From: Bilifractor porci | Lineage (GTDB): Bacteria; Bacillota; Clostridia; Lachnospirales; Lachnospiraceae | DNA: 64,000 nucleotides | Direction of reading: 5' to 3' | Assembly (NCBI RefSeq): GCF_009696005.1 | Contig: NZ_VUMV01000002.1 | Coordinates: forward strand, 124,001 to 188,000 | In this document: positions 43,562-52,393 of the stretch, piece by piece | How the letters are laid out: each line of letters starts with the position of its first letter | Position numbering within the stretch: the stretch's first letter is position 1 | Notes under the pieces: generated by a model | What the model saw: the letters and a program-made list of their open reading frames with translations, nothing else | Databases searched by the model: none | What the model was told of the DNA's origin: nothing | Made by a program: the position numbers and the translations under genes

Positions 43562-46546
43562 ATGGACAATATTCGTAGGAAAGTTCTGAATGAATATGCG
43601 AAGAAGATAGAGGATGGGGCGTATTCAGCATTTATTGATGGAACACATAATACAAATCTGGCCTATAAGCCAGAGTTTGTTTCAAATAATTATAGAGAAG
43701 GAAGGAAAGTTCTCTCCACTATTGAATCCGAACTGCTGCGTTGTGAGAAGTTCTATATCAGTGTGGCATTTATCACGCTGAGCGGAATTACGCCTCTTCT
43801 TCAAACGCTGAAGGAATTGGAAATGAAAGGAATTCCTGGGAAAATTCTTACAACAGATTATCTTAACTTCAGCGATCCAAGAGCAATTCATAAACTGCAA
43901 GAGCTGACCAATATAGAGATACGTATGTATATGGCAGATGAAGCAGAAGGCTTCCATACCAAGGGTTATATTTTTGAGAATAAAGAGATATACCGTATTA
44001 TTGTGGGCAGTTCCAATCTGACTATGACAGCGCTGACGAGGAACAAAGAGTGGAACACAAAAATAGTATCTACGGAAGATGGAGAATACGCGGAAAAGAT
44101 ACGACAGGAGTTTCAGGAACTGTGGAGTTCGGAGAACACCAAACGCTATGACCAGTTCATGCCAGCCTATCAGACGGCATATGAAGTCAGTCGGGAGCAG
44201 CGAAGAATAGCGAAAAAGGCATTCCAAAATAGCCTTGCTATAGATCTTGAGACTTATCGGCTGAAACCAAACTCCATGCAGGTCGGCTTTATCAAAAATT
44301 TGAAAAAAATGATAAAGGAAGGAAAAAAACGAGCGCTCCTTATTTCGGCTACGGGGACGGGCAAGACCTATGCCTCGGCTTTTGCCATGCGAGAAGAAAA
44401 TCCGGAAAAGATGCTTTTTATTGTTCATAGAGAGCAGATCGCAAAGCAGGCGATGGCAAGCTATAAGAGGGTATTTGGAAACACAAAGACATTTGGCCTG
44501 CTGTCCGGAAATTCTAAGAATTATGATGCAGATTATCTTTTTGCAACGATGCAGATGATGGCAAAAGATGAAACGCTGCAGCATTTTGAAAGGGATGAGT
44601 TTTCATTTATCACGATTGATGAAGTGCATAAATCCGGATCGGCAAGCTACCAGAAAATTCTGAGATATTTTCATCCAAAGTTCTGGCTCGGTATGTCTGC
44701 TACTCCGGAAAGGACGGATGGTTACGATATTTATCAGCTTTTCGATCACAACATTGCCTATGAGATTCGTCTGCAACAGGCGATGGAGGAAAATCTGCTC
44801 TGTCCATTCCACTATTTTGGCATCACGGATTTGATCCTTGACGGTGAAATTTCACAAGATGAATCCTTTTTGGAAAGGACAGATCCAGCGGAAAGAATTC
44901 GGCAGTTTAATTACCTTACGAGCGATGCCAGGGTAGATTATATTTTGGCAAAGGCTGCGTATTATGGGCATAGTGGTGATCGGGTGAAGGGCTTGATGTT
45001 CGTCAGCCGCCGAGAGGTCGGTGAGAATCTCTCGCAGAAACTCAATGAGAGAGGGCTTCGGACAGTATTCCTGTCAGGTGAGACTTCTCAGGAAAAGAGA
45101 GAGAACTATATTGAGAGACTGAGCACAGATAATCCAGACGCTGATCTGTTGGATTATATTCTTACAGTCGATATTTTTAACGAAGGAGTCGATATCCCTG
45201 AAGTTAATCAGGTGATCCTGCTACGGCCGACACAGAGCCCAATCATTTTTGTGCAGCAGCTTGGCCGGGGACTTCGAAAGGCAAATAACAAGGAATTTGT
45301 TGTTATTCTTGATTTTATCGGAAATTATACAAATAACTATATGATCCCGATCGCACTGTCCGGTGACCGTTCTTATAATAAAGATAATATGCGCCGTTAT
45401 GTAGCGGATGGCGCACGGGTGATACCGGGAAGTTCTTCGATTCACTTTGATGAAATTTCGCGAAAACGGATCTATGCGGCAATCGACAGTGCAAATGTGA
45501 ATGACATAAAGCTGATGCGCGGGAATTATGAGAATCTGAAGTTTAAGTTAGGGCGAATTCCTACCTTGCGCGATTTCGATGAATATGGTGAAATGGATGT
45601 ACTGCTTATCATAGGCAAATGTGGATCCTACCACAATTTTCTCGTAAAATATGAAAAAGAATACAAGATCAGGCTTACCGAGCGGGAAACAAGAGTTATC
45701 GAATTCGTTTCGTTAAAACTTGCGGATGGGAAACGGGCGGAAGAACTTCTTTTGCTAAAGCATGCTCTTGAGGCACCGGAGAATATTTTTTCCGGGTGTG
45801 CCGCACCTATTCAGGATTCTTTCAGGCTCAATGTGATCAATTACCTGACAAATGAATTTCCTACCGGGGCGGGGAAAAAGAAATTTTCGGATTGTGTTCT
45901 GATTCAACCAAATGGATCGGGTAATGGGGACTATAATCTGTCGGAATCGTTTCGCAAGATGTTGGGAGATCCGGAATTTCGGGCAATTCTTGCGGAAGTA
46001 CTGGATTTCGGACTGTACAGAAATAAAAGAGATTATAGCAATACTTATCGAGATACAAAGCTGGTTCTCTACCGCAAATATACCTACGAGGACGTCTGTC
46101 GCTTGCTGAATTGGGAGCACAATGAAGTGCCACTTAATATTGGTGGCTACAAATATGATCCGAAGACAAAAACATTTCCGGTATTTGTGAATTACATAAA
46201 GGATGAGTCGGTCGCGGCGACACAGCAGTATGAGGATATTTTCACTGCGCCGGATCGCTTGACAGCGATTTCCAAATCAGGGCGAACACTTACTTCTGAT
46301 GATGTGCAAAATTTTCTGCGGTGCGAAGAACGTGGTATCGCCGTACATCTTTTTGTTCGGAAAAATAAAGATGATAAGGTGTCAAAGGAGTTTTACTATC
46401 TTGGCAGAATGTTCCCGGATAAGACCATGCAGCCGGAAGAATTTATCCTCCCCGGCACAGATAAAACTGCTGTCCGGATGTACTGGAAGCTGGATGTACC
46501 GGTCAGGGAAGATTTGTACGAATATATTACGGAAAAAGAGCTTTGA
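43562..46546 (+). CDS. PLD-nuclease / superfamily 2 helicase / DUF3427 protein
   Basis: A 994-residue protein. An N-terminal phospholipase-D-like nuclease domain has an HxK motif in FHTKGYIFENKE and IIVGSSNLTMTALTRNKEW (near 130-160). The helicase core follows with Walker A SATGTGKTYAS near 262, DEVH near 353, SATPERTDGYD, and a C-terminal helicase domain ending QQLGRGLRKANN. DUF3427 occupies the rest. Base use is much richer in A/T than upstream genes, suggesting acquisition. Proteins of this architecture are suspected in phage defence or DNA repair; a NUDIX gene follows. GTAAGAG is a weak ribosome site. Confidence 0.9.
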   Translation: MDNIRRKVLNEYAKKIEDGAYSAFIDGTHNTNLAYKPEFVSNNYREGRKVLSTIESELLRCEKFYISVAFITLSGITPLLQTLKELEMKGIPGKILTTDYLNFSDPRAIHKLQELTNIEIRMYMADEAEGFHTKGYIFENKEIYRIIVGSSNLTMTALTRNKEWNTKIVSTEDGEYAEKIRQEFQELWSSENTKRYDQFMPAYQTAYEVSREQRRIAKKAFQNSLAIDLETYRLKPNSMQVGFIKNLKKMIKEGKKRALLISATGTGKTYASAFAMREENPEKMLFIVHREQIAKQAMASYKRVFGNTKTFGLLSGNSKNYDADYLFATMQMMAKDETLQHFERDEFSFITIDEVHKSGSASYQKILRYFHPKFWLGMSATPERTDGYDIYQLFDHNIAYEIRLQQAMEENLLCPFHYFGITDLILDGEISQDESFLERTDPAERIRQFNYLTSDARVDYILAKAAYYGHSGDRVKGLMFVSRREVGENLSQKLNERGLRTVFLSGETSQEKRENYIERLSTDNPDADLLDYILTVDIFNEGVDIPEVNQVILLRPTQSPIIFVQQLGRGLRKANNKEFVVILDFIGNYTNNYMIPIALSGDRSYNKDNMRRYVADGARVIPGSSSIHFDEISRKRIYAAIDSANVNDIKLMRGNYENLKFKLGRIPTLRDFDEYGEMDVLLIIGKCGSYHNFLVKYEKEYKIRLTERETRVIEFVSLKLADGKRAEELLLLKHALEAPENIFSGCAAPIQDSFRLNVINYLTNEFPTGAGKKKFSDCVLIQPNGSGNGDYNLSESFRKMLGDPEFRAILAEVLDFGLYRNKRDYSNTYRDTKLVLYRKYTYEDVCRLLNWEHNEVPLNIGGYKYDPKTKTFPVFVNYIKDESVAATQQYEDIFTAPDRLTAISKSGRTLTSDDVQNFLRCEERGIAVHLFVRKNKDDKVSKEFYYLGRMFPDKTMQPEEFILPGTDKTAVRMYWKLDVPVREDLYEYITEKEL

Positions 46547-46697
46547 AAGTTTTAGATGATAACGCTTTTGAATGAGATGTACTAAGAGGGGTAGGCAGTG
46601 TGAAGTTTTTTTGAAAAAGCCAGCGCCAGCGTCAAAGCAAAAGGTTCTAATGATCTTTGGAAATTTATAGACATTATAGATACAGGGAGAAAACAAG

Positions 46698-47120
46698 ATG
46701 AGAAAAATACATGTTGCCTGTGCTGTTATCCTGCATGATGGAAAGATTTTCGCGACCCAGCGTGGTTACGGTGAATATAAGGATGGCTGGGAGTTTCCCG
46801 GCGGAAAGATCGAGGAAGGGGAAACGCCGGAACATGCGATTGTGAGAGAAATTCGGGAAGAATTAAATACAGAAATTGAGCCGGTTCGGCTGCTCGATAC
46901 AATCGAAGAAGATTACCCGACATTTCACATCTCCATGAAATGCTTTTTATGCCGGGTGAAGAGCGGAAAACTGGAACTTCTGGAGCACGAGGCTGCGCGT
47001 TGGCTGGACAGGGAGCATCTGTATGATGTCGCATGGCTTCCGGCAGATCTGGAGCTGGTAAGAAATCAGGTGGAGAAACTGCTGGCGGATGGGGAGAAGG
47101 ACGCTGCCCCGAAGGCATGA
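46698..47120 (+). CDS. NUDIX (deoxy)nucleoside triphosphate pyrophosphohydrolase
   Basis: A 140-residue MutT-like protein. The Nudix box is complete: GGKIEEGETPEHAIVREIREEL (residues about 36-58). It resembles the (d)NTP pyrophosphohydrolases that clean oxidised or modified nucleotides such as 8-oxo-dGTP and 5-methyl-dCTP. It follows the PLD-helicase gene after a 151-bp gap that holds an untranslated, codon-like stretch. GGGAG precedes ATG 46698. A hairpin terminator follows. Confidence 0.93.
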   Translation: MRKIHVACAVILHDGKIFATQRGYGEYKDGWEFPGGKIEEGETPEHAIVREIREELNTEIEPVRLLDTIEEDYPTFHISMKCFLCRVKSGKLELLEHEAARWLDREHLYDVAWLPADLELVRNQVEKLLADGEKDAAPKA

Positions 47121-47138
47121 TTTGCAGTGAGAAAGAAA

Positions 47139-47170
47139 ACCGCTGCACCTGAAATGGTGTGGTGTTTTTT
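47139..47170 (+). terminator. Terminator after the NUDIX gene
   Basis: CCGCTGCACC pairs with GGTGTGGTG through several G-U wobbles around a six-base loop, followed by TTTTTT. The T-run reaches the end of the convergent gene. Confidence 0.65.
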
Positions 47171-47907
47171 CAAAATCGTATTCTGATTTTTATCTTTCGC
47201 CTTTCTGATCGGTCAGAATCTATATACTTGGAACTGAGCTGATTTTCGGAGAAAGAAAATAGATTTTCATACTTCAATTGTCCAATCGGAGTAAAATAAT
47301 TCTGATATTCAGGACAGAGCTCTTGATAAAAATTCATGCTCAGGATTCTGGTATCTGCAAGGTTTTTTTCGTTCAAAGGAAGGATCAGCGCATTTTTGTT
47401 GTGCTCCCGGATAGACTGCAGGCAAGACATAAATTGTTCGGGAACCAGTGCATTGCACCGGTTCATTATAATAATCGGAGCCTCGGCAATTTGATTCCAG
47501 AGTAAGCTTCCCATGATGTGCATACGCGCAGGTAAATGCTGCATATTCAGAATATGACAGAATAGTCCGGGAGCACAGTCGGGGATGAGGTGGAGGAGGG
47601 GAAGGAGGTCTTTTATTCTTCCGGCTCCGCAGAGTTCAATGATAAAACGTTCCGGATTATCTTCGGCCAGGGATTCCTGCATGAAATGGATAAGTTCTGT
47701 TTGTCCGCTGCAGCAGATACATCCTCCGAGAATAGGGTAGATACGGAAACAATCCGGGTTGGAAGCAGAATAGGCTATGGATCCCTCTTCGTTAAGAAAT
47801 AACACATTCCGTTTTCGCGGAAGTTGCACCTTCTGTATTGACTGTATTAGCGAAGTTTTACCGGCACCTTTGGCGCCGGTAAAACAGTCTGTGAATATTG
47901 TTTTCAT
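47170..47907 (-). CDS. CobW/HypB-like GTPase (metallochaperone family)
   Basis: A protein of 245 residues with the G3E-type P-loop FTGAKGAGKTSLI at the N-terminus and the Cys motif GGCICCSG near 70, matching the CxCC metal site of COG0523/CobW proteins. Such proteins deliver metal or service cofactor enzymes. The usual C-terminal CobW domain is short or divergent. It starts 22 bp after the SLC13 carrier gene and ends the four-gene minus-strand cluster. MKTIFTDC at 47907 is used because the P-loop begins there; the ribosome site is weak. It could serve the neighbouring URO-D family methyltransferase, by analogy only. Confidence 0.8.
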   Translation of the reverse strand: MKTIFTDCFTGAKGAGKTSLIQSIQKVQLPRKRNVLFLNEEGSIAYSASNPDCFRIYPILGGCICCSGQTELIHFMQESLAEDNPERFIIELCGAGRIKDLLPLLHLIPDCAPGLFCHILNMQHLPARMHIMGSLLWNQIAEAPIIIMNRCNALVPEQFMSCLQSIREHNKNALILPLNEKNLADTRILSMNFYQELCPEYQNYFTPIGQLKYENLFSFSENQLSSKYIDSDRSERRKIKIRIRF

Positions 47908-47929
47908 ATTATCTTTGAGAACACCCTCT

Positions 47930-49321
47930 CTATAATCCAAACAGCCTGGAATAATAAGGAAGAAAAGCCATAATTCCACACATGCAGAGGGAGGGCAGTA
48001 TGCCATATTTCAGTAAATCAAGAGGCTTATAATAGCCATAACCATAGCTGAACAAATAGATTGGTTCAATCCAGAGCAACATAGGCGCGCAGGCCCAGAA
48101 AGCTGGCAGAGCCAGAAGAGCAGCGGGAGTTGCTCCACTTACGGCGACTAGAGAGAGCAGAGGCGCCCCGAAAAGGGCAACAATAGCCGGAGCTGTCGGA
48201 ATGAAAGCGCGGATGATACAGATTACCAATCCCAGAACAAAGAACATAGGGATCAGGCTCCAGCCGGCGATACCGGAGAAGAGTCGTGCTACAATCCAGT
48301 CCATGATTCCAGTGGAAGTCATCCCGCCGATTAGAACGCCGACAGATCCAATGGTCAGACAGAGATCCCAGTTAATTCTTGCGGCAGTTGCCTTCCAGTC
48401 CAGGACGGCAATGCCGGGGAAAAACAGGACGGCCATTCCGACAACTGCAACAACAGTAACATTCAGAACGGAAACCCAGGTGCCAAGAAGCCAGCAGATA
48501 AGCATAGCAGCAATGATCAGTATAGTCTTTTTCTCTTGAATTTTCAGAGAACCGGTTTTTTCCAGATTATCCTGAAGAGTGTGGATAGCTTCTGAGGATA
48601 TATCTTCTGGTTTGTATAGGTGAACAATCCACAGTGAACCAATCAGGATGCACAGAAGCGCCAGCGGGGCAAAGAACAGAACCCATTGCAGAAAGGACAT
48701 CGTGATTCCCTGTGTTTCCAGAAGCTGGATGATTAAAAGGTTTCCTGGAGTTCCCGCAGGTGTAATCAGGCCGCCTACGCCTGCAGCGCAGGGAATTCCA
48801 ATCATCAGGCTTTTTCCCAGATTGGAGTTTCCCGGCTCACAGTTATTGGCTTTCAGAAGTGCCAGACCGAGATTCAAATAAATAATACATGTAGAAAGAT
48901 TTGACATTATGCCAGAGGTCAGACCACAGGCAAACATGATTGCGATTACAAGTTTTTTAGGGTCACCTTTTGCCAAGCGGGTCAGAACATTGCATATTCT
49001 GAGAGGTACAGACGTGTTTTCCAATGCCAGAGAAATTGCAAAGGTTGCGATTGCAAAGAAAAAGGCTGTTCCGCCAAAGGAAGAATAAACATCTTCCAGT
49101 TTCATGACGCCCAGCCCTGGCATAAGGAACATCATCAGCAGGGCAGTAACACACATTGGTAATGAATTTAAAATCCACATCAGGATTGTTCCGAAGAATA
49201 CCGCCAGGGACAGCAGGCCAACTCTTGTGACACCGTCTGCCAGCGGTATTATCTCGGCGGCAATAATCAAGATGGCGCACAGAAGAAGACCGGTGATTGA
49301 TTTTCTGGCAGATGTTTTCAT
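47930..49321 (-). CDS. SLC13/DASS-family anion permease
   Basis: A 463-residue secondary transporter with about 11 hydrophobic segments. Two characteristic stretches are visible: SNLSTCIIYLNLGLALLKAN with IPCAAGVGGLITPAGTPGNLLII, and the second half RAFIPTAPAIVALFGAPLLS. These are the two SNT-like sodium/substrate motifs of the divalent anion:Na+ symporters (CitT/SdcS-like). It lies 16 bp after the URO-D gene in the same direction, so it probably imports that pathway's substrate, perhaps an aromatic or organic acid. Confidence 0.9.
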   Translation of the reverse strand: MKTSARKSITGLLLCAILIIAAEIIPLADGVTRVGLLSLAVFFGTILMWILNSLPMCVTALLMMFLMPGLGVMKLEDVYSSFGGTAFFFAIATFAISLALENTSVPLRICNVLTRLAKGDPKKLVIAIMFACGLTSGIMSNLSTCIIYLNLGLALLKANNCEPGNSNLGKSLMIGIPCAAGVGGLITPAGTPGNLLIIQLLETQGITMSFLQWVLFFAPLALLCILIGSLWIVHLYKPEDISSEAIHTLQDNLEKTGSLKIQEKKTILIIAAMLICWLLGTWVSVLNVTVVAVVGMAVLFFPGIAVLDWKATAARINWDLCLTIGSVGVLIGGMTSTGIMDWIVARLFSGIAGWSLIPMFFVLGLVICIIRAFIPTAPAIVALFGAPLLSLVAVSGATPAALLALPAFWACAPMLLWIEPIYLFSYGYGYYKPLDLLKYGILPSLCMCGIMAFLPYYSRLFGL

Positions 49322-49337
49322 TTATATCACCATCCTT

Positions 49338-50450
49338 TCATTTCCCTGCAGCATCATCAGCAGCTTTAGCCATCATCTGCATATTTTCTATTTTTCCGTT
49401 AAAAGGAATATCGCAGCCAGAACATACCATGTATCCTCTCGGGCCGATTGTGTGAATGAGGTTCATTGTATAGTCATAAACGTCTTGAGGCTTGGAAAAA
49501 GCAATCATAGATGCCGGAACATCTCCCATAATGCACATCATATCGCCGATAACTTCTTTGGCTTTATGGATGTCAGTTTTCCCATCCAGTGCCATAATTG
49601 CTTTTTTAGGTGTAATGTCACGGAAATAGGGTAGGCCGAGATCCCAGCAAGCATCCAGGTGCAGAATGGGCAGGACATTGTACTGAATACAGAGATCAAC
49701 AAGATCTCGGAAATATTTCCAGCTGAAGCGTTGGAACATAGTCGGATTCAATGTTTCCGGCGTGCCTCTCCAGCCGCCGATCCATACGCCGAACGGTTTG
49801 GCGGGGGATTCAAACAACTTTTGATAACGATTCATGTTGTATTTATGGATGACTTCAAATACAGCGTCTACCTTATCCGGAATTTCCATCAGATCATCAA
49901 TTAAAAAGGCCTCCAGAGAACGGCCTCCGCAAAGCATTTCAAAGGGAGTGAGCAGAGAGCTGTTTTTAATAACAACAAAACCGGCATCTTCAAATCGTTT
50001 TTTTGCTGTAGGGCCATAGGAAACTAGCGGCTTCATTCTGGTGAGTGGATCACGAAGTTTTTCTTTCATGAATTTCAGATACCATGACTCAAAACCGTCA
50101 CGCAGAATGATGTCATAATCCGCTTGGGTCACAAGTTCTTTTTCCTTTACCTGCCAGAGCTGGTTATCCGGAATATCCTCTCCGGGAACGCCAATGTTGG
50201 ACAGCCAAAGGGTCGGAAGACCTTCCGGAGAAGAAAGTGTTGTCTGAACACCATCAACGTTGCCCAGCATTTTGGTCGCTTCGATATTACAGGTGCAGTT
50301 TAACTCCATGTCGCTGAGAAAATCGGATACATTGGTGTGTGTCATCGGTGCGGCGACAGCAGCAAGACCAGAAATAACCGGGATTTTATCCACAGGTTCC
50401 AGCGCGATAGCAGCCTTAATGCGTTCCAGACGTTCTTCATAAGTTCCCAT
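49338..50450 (-). CDS. Uroporphyrinogen-decarboxylase-family (MtaA-like) methyltransferase
   Basis: A 370-residue TIM-barrel protein of the URO-D superfamily (MGTYEERLERIKAAIALEPVDKIPVISG at the start; MVCSGCDIPFNGKIENMQMM at the end). In anaerobes this branch is mostly Zn-dependent corrinoid methyltransferase rather than heme enzyme. The Zn-binding His/Cys set of MtaA fits HLDAC near 266 and the SGCD Cys near 350. No corrinoid protein gene is adjacent, so the partner must be elsewhere. It forms an operon with the SLC13 carrier and is preceded by a PucR-type regulator. Confidence 0.85.
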   Translation of the reverse strand: MGTYEERLERIKAAIALEPVDKIPVISGLAAVAAPMTHTNVSDFLSDMELNCTCNIEATKMLGNVDGVQTTLSSPEGLPTLWLSNIGVPGEDIPDNQLWQVKEKELVTQADYDIILRDGFESWYLKFMKEKLRDPLTRMKPLVSYGPTAKKRFEDAGFVVIKNSSLLTPFEMLCGGRSLEAFLIDDLMEIPDKVDAVFEVIHKYNMNRYQKLFESPAKPFGVWIGGWRGTPETLNPTMFQRFSWKYFRDLVDLCIQYNVLPILHLDACWDLGLPYFRDITPKKAIMALDGKTDIHKAKEVIGDMMCIMGDVPASMIAFSKPQDVYDYTMNLIHTIGPRGYMVCSGCDIPFNGKIENMQMMAKAADDAAGK

Positions 50451-50660
50451 AAAAATACCTCCTGAGTGCTTGTTCTTTTGATATTAAGCGAAGAAGATCA
50501 TCTTTCTTTTCCTGTACAGGGTTTTTTCCGTTGTTTTTATGGTAAAAAAGAATGGACGAAAGAGAAAGGTGCAGATTAGGATAAAGAGAAATTTTCTTTG
50601 TGCAAAAATGTAGATAATAAAGAAATGGGAACCATACCAAAGGCCGGATAGTTCTCACTG

Positions 50661-52139
50661 TCAGCTGTCGTAATATAAAAATGTATAGAAAAACTCATTG
50701 ATTTTCTGAAAGTCACGGGTGCTGGATAAAATATCTATTTCTTGAAAAGAGATAATATTGCGCATTCGCTCAAAGCGGTATAGGAAACTATTGCGATGAA
50801 TTCCGAGGATGGCTGCAGCGGTTCCCGGGTGGAAACCACTGTAAAACCAGGCGCGCAGAGTTTCGTAATAGTGCGTATTGTTTTCCTCATCATATCTGTG
50901 GAGCCTGGATATTTCAGGCCTGAGATAGGTTCCGGAAAGATTGTCTTGTTTGAACAGGGTGTGGATATAGCTGTGGATATGATCTTCTGCACGGGAACGA
51001 AGCATTCCATTTTCCTTACAGCGTGCAAGTTCCATATGTGCCTGGCGAAAATATGGATGAAGATTCTGTATTCCATGGAATGTCATGCTTACTCCACAGT
51101 AGAACTTTTCCCCCAATGTATTCAGCTCAGATTCTACACGTTGTTCTGCTGTAAGACCGTTTTGTATATTACATAGAATGACGAGAAAACGATCTTCTCT
51201 GAAAACTGCTGCATTATGGAGACAGCCAGAAAGACGGGTATAACAGCCGGCAAGCAAGACCGGTTCGCCCGTTACGTTTTCTTCCAGCAGATAGAAGCGG
51301 AATAAATCACGATCAATGTTCCATCTAAGTACTTTTTGAAACAGAATCAGACTTTTTTCAGGGCAGGGACGCCCATCAATCAGGGCAGAGATCAGCTCTC
51401 CAATCCGGGAAGTGGGGCTGAAAACGTCTGGATGTCTGTACATGTATTGCTGCATATATTGGATCAGTACAGAAACCAGCCAGGAAAGCCCCTTCTCAAA
51501 AGGCTTTAACATGCTGAAAATTACCAGATGTCCGGCCATATAATTGTTGACAACAAGGCTGCAGTGCATGTATTGATAGTTTCCCATGTGAGAATTCCTG
51601 GTGGTTGGTTCTCTGTCAAGAAAAACGTTTGTAAGGTCAATGCTCTCCTGCAGTTTTTCCATGCGTTCTTCTGTAAGACCATTATTCTTCAGAATTTCTG
51701 CCCAGTGCCAGTGAATGGAAGCAGGGTAATCTGGAGAAATGGCCAGAGCTCTCCCGTCTGGAGCGTAGATAAATGCTGGGTTTTGTAAAATCCAGGCACT
51801 GTTATGCAGCATTTCCTGTAGACCATTATTAGAATTGCAGCAGTCCTTAAGACAATGTTCCCATTTCTGAAAATGTTCCATAATAGCGGAAACCTCGTTA
51901 AAGGCTTCTTCCGGGTCTACGTTGTGTATCAGGATCATATCGTATCGGTGAACAATCAGAGTATCATTTTCGGAGGAATCAAAAAATTCTCCGGCGCTTC
52001 CAATATAAACGGAATTTGGGTTTAAATCCCGCGGGATGATCCAGCGCACATTTTCTATTGTTGGAGATCCATTCTTTATCAGAGGAATTTTTTCTGGGTA
52101 AGGAAGCTTATTATAAATGTTCCAGATACTGATTTTCAT
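50661..52139 (-). CDS. PucR/CdaR-type transcriptional regulator
   Basis: A 492-residue protein. A sensory region occupies the first 360 residues with no recognised small-molecule domain. The last 70 residues form the PucR C-terminal helix-turn-helix (YYETLRAWFYSGFHPGTAAAILGIHRNSFLYRFERM), typical of regulators of purine, sugar-acid or aromatic catabolism. It is the promoter-proximal gene of the minus cluster, 211 bp before the URO-D gene, and probably senses the imported substrate. Its own start has no strong ribosome site visible. Confidence 0.85.
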   Translation of the reverse strand: MKISIWNIYNKLPYPEKIPLIKNGSPTIENVRWIIPRDLNPNSVYIGSAGEFFDSSENDTLIVHRYDMILIHNVDPEEAFNEVSAIMEHFQKWEHCLKDCCNSNNGLQEMLHNSAWILQNPAFIYAPDGRALAISPDYPASIHWHWAEILKNNGLTEERMEKLQESIDLTNVFLDREPTTRNSHMGNYQYMHCSLVVNNYMAGHLVIFSMLKPFEKGLSWLVSVLIQYMQQYMYRHPDVFSPTSRIGELISALIDGRPCPEKSLILFQKVLRWNIDRDLFRFYLLEENVTGEPVLLAGCYTRLSGCLHNAAVFREDRFLVILCNIQNGLTAEQRVESELNTLGEKFYCGVSMTFHGIQNLHPYFRQAHMELARCKENGMLRSRAEDHIHSYIHTLFKQDNLSGTYLRPEISRLHRYDEENNTHYYETLRAWFYSGFHPGTAAAILGIHRNSFLYRFERMRNIISFQEIDILSSTRDFQKINEFFYTFLYYDS

Positions 52140-52291
52140 GATACCTGTGTCTCCGTAATCTGTGATTTTGGCTGCTGTTAGTATTGTACCTTTCTTTTTT
52201 TATGCTGTCGACTTTTCTGTTTTCGCCAGTTTGGAAAAGTAAACCAGCCTGCCAGCCTTTTGCTAAGGTTAAAAATAAAGCGTAAAGCAGG

Positions 52292-52315
52292 AAAAACCTA
52301 TTTATAGGTTTTTTT
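52292..52315. terminator. A/T-rich bidirectional terminator
   Basis: AAAAACCTA pairs with TAGGTTTTT around a short ATTT-like loop, with U-runs on both strands. It separates the PucR promoter region from the giant surface protein gene. The rest of 52140-52393 is A/T-rich; TATAAT at 52365 is a possible -10 without a good -35. Confidence 0.65.
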
Positions 52316-52393
52316 AGTGCTCTTTCGCTTTTCTTTTCAAGGCAGAAAAGGTATTATGAAAAAGTATAATATTTTTTAAGAGGGGGGAAACCA

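Noticed and set aside
49338-50450. A heme-pathway uroporphyrinogen decarboxylase (HemE)
   Set aside because: Context (carrier, PucR regulator, CobW-like GTPase) and the Cys-containing end fit the methyltransferase branch; no heme genes are nearby.
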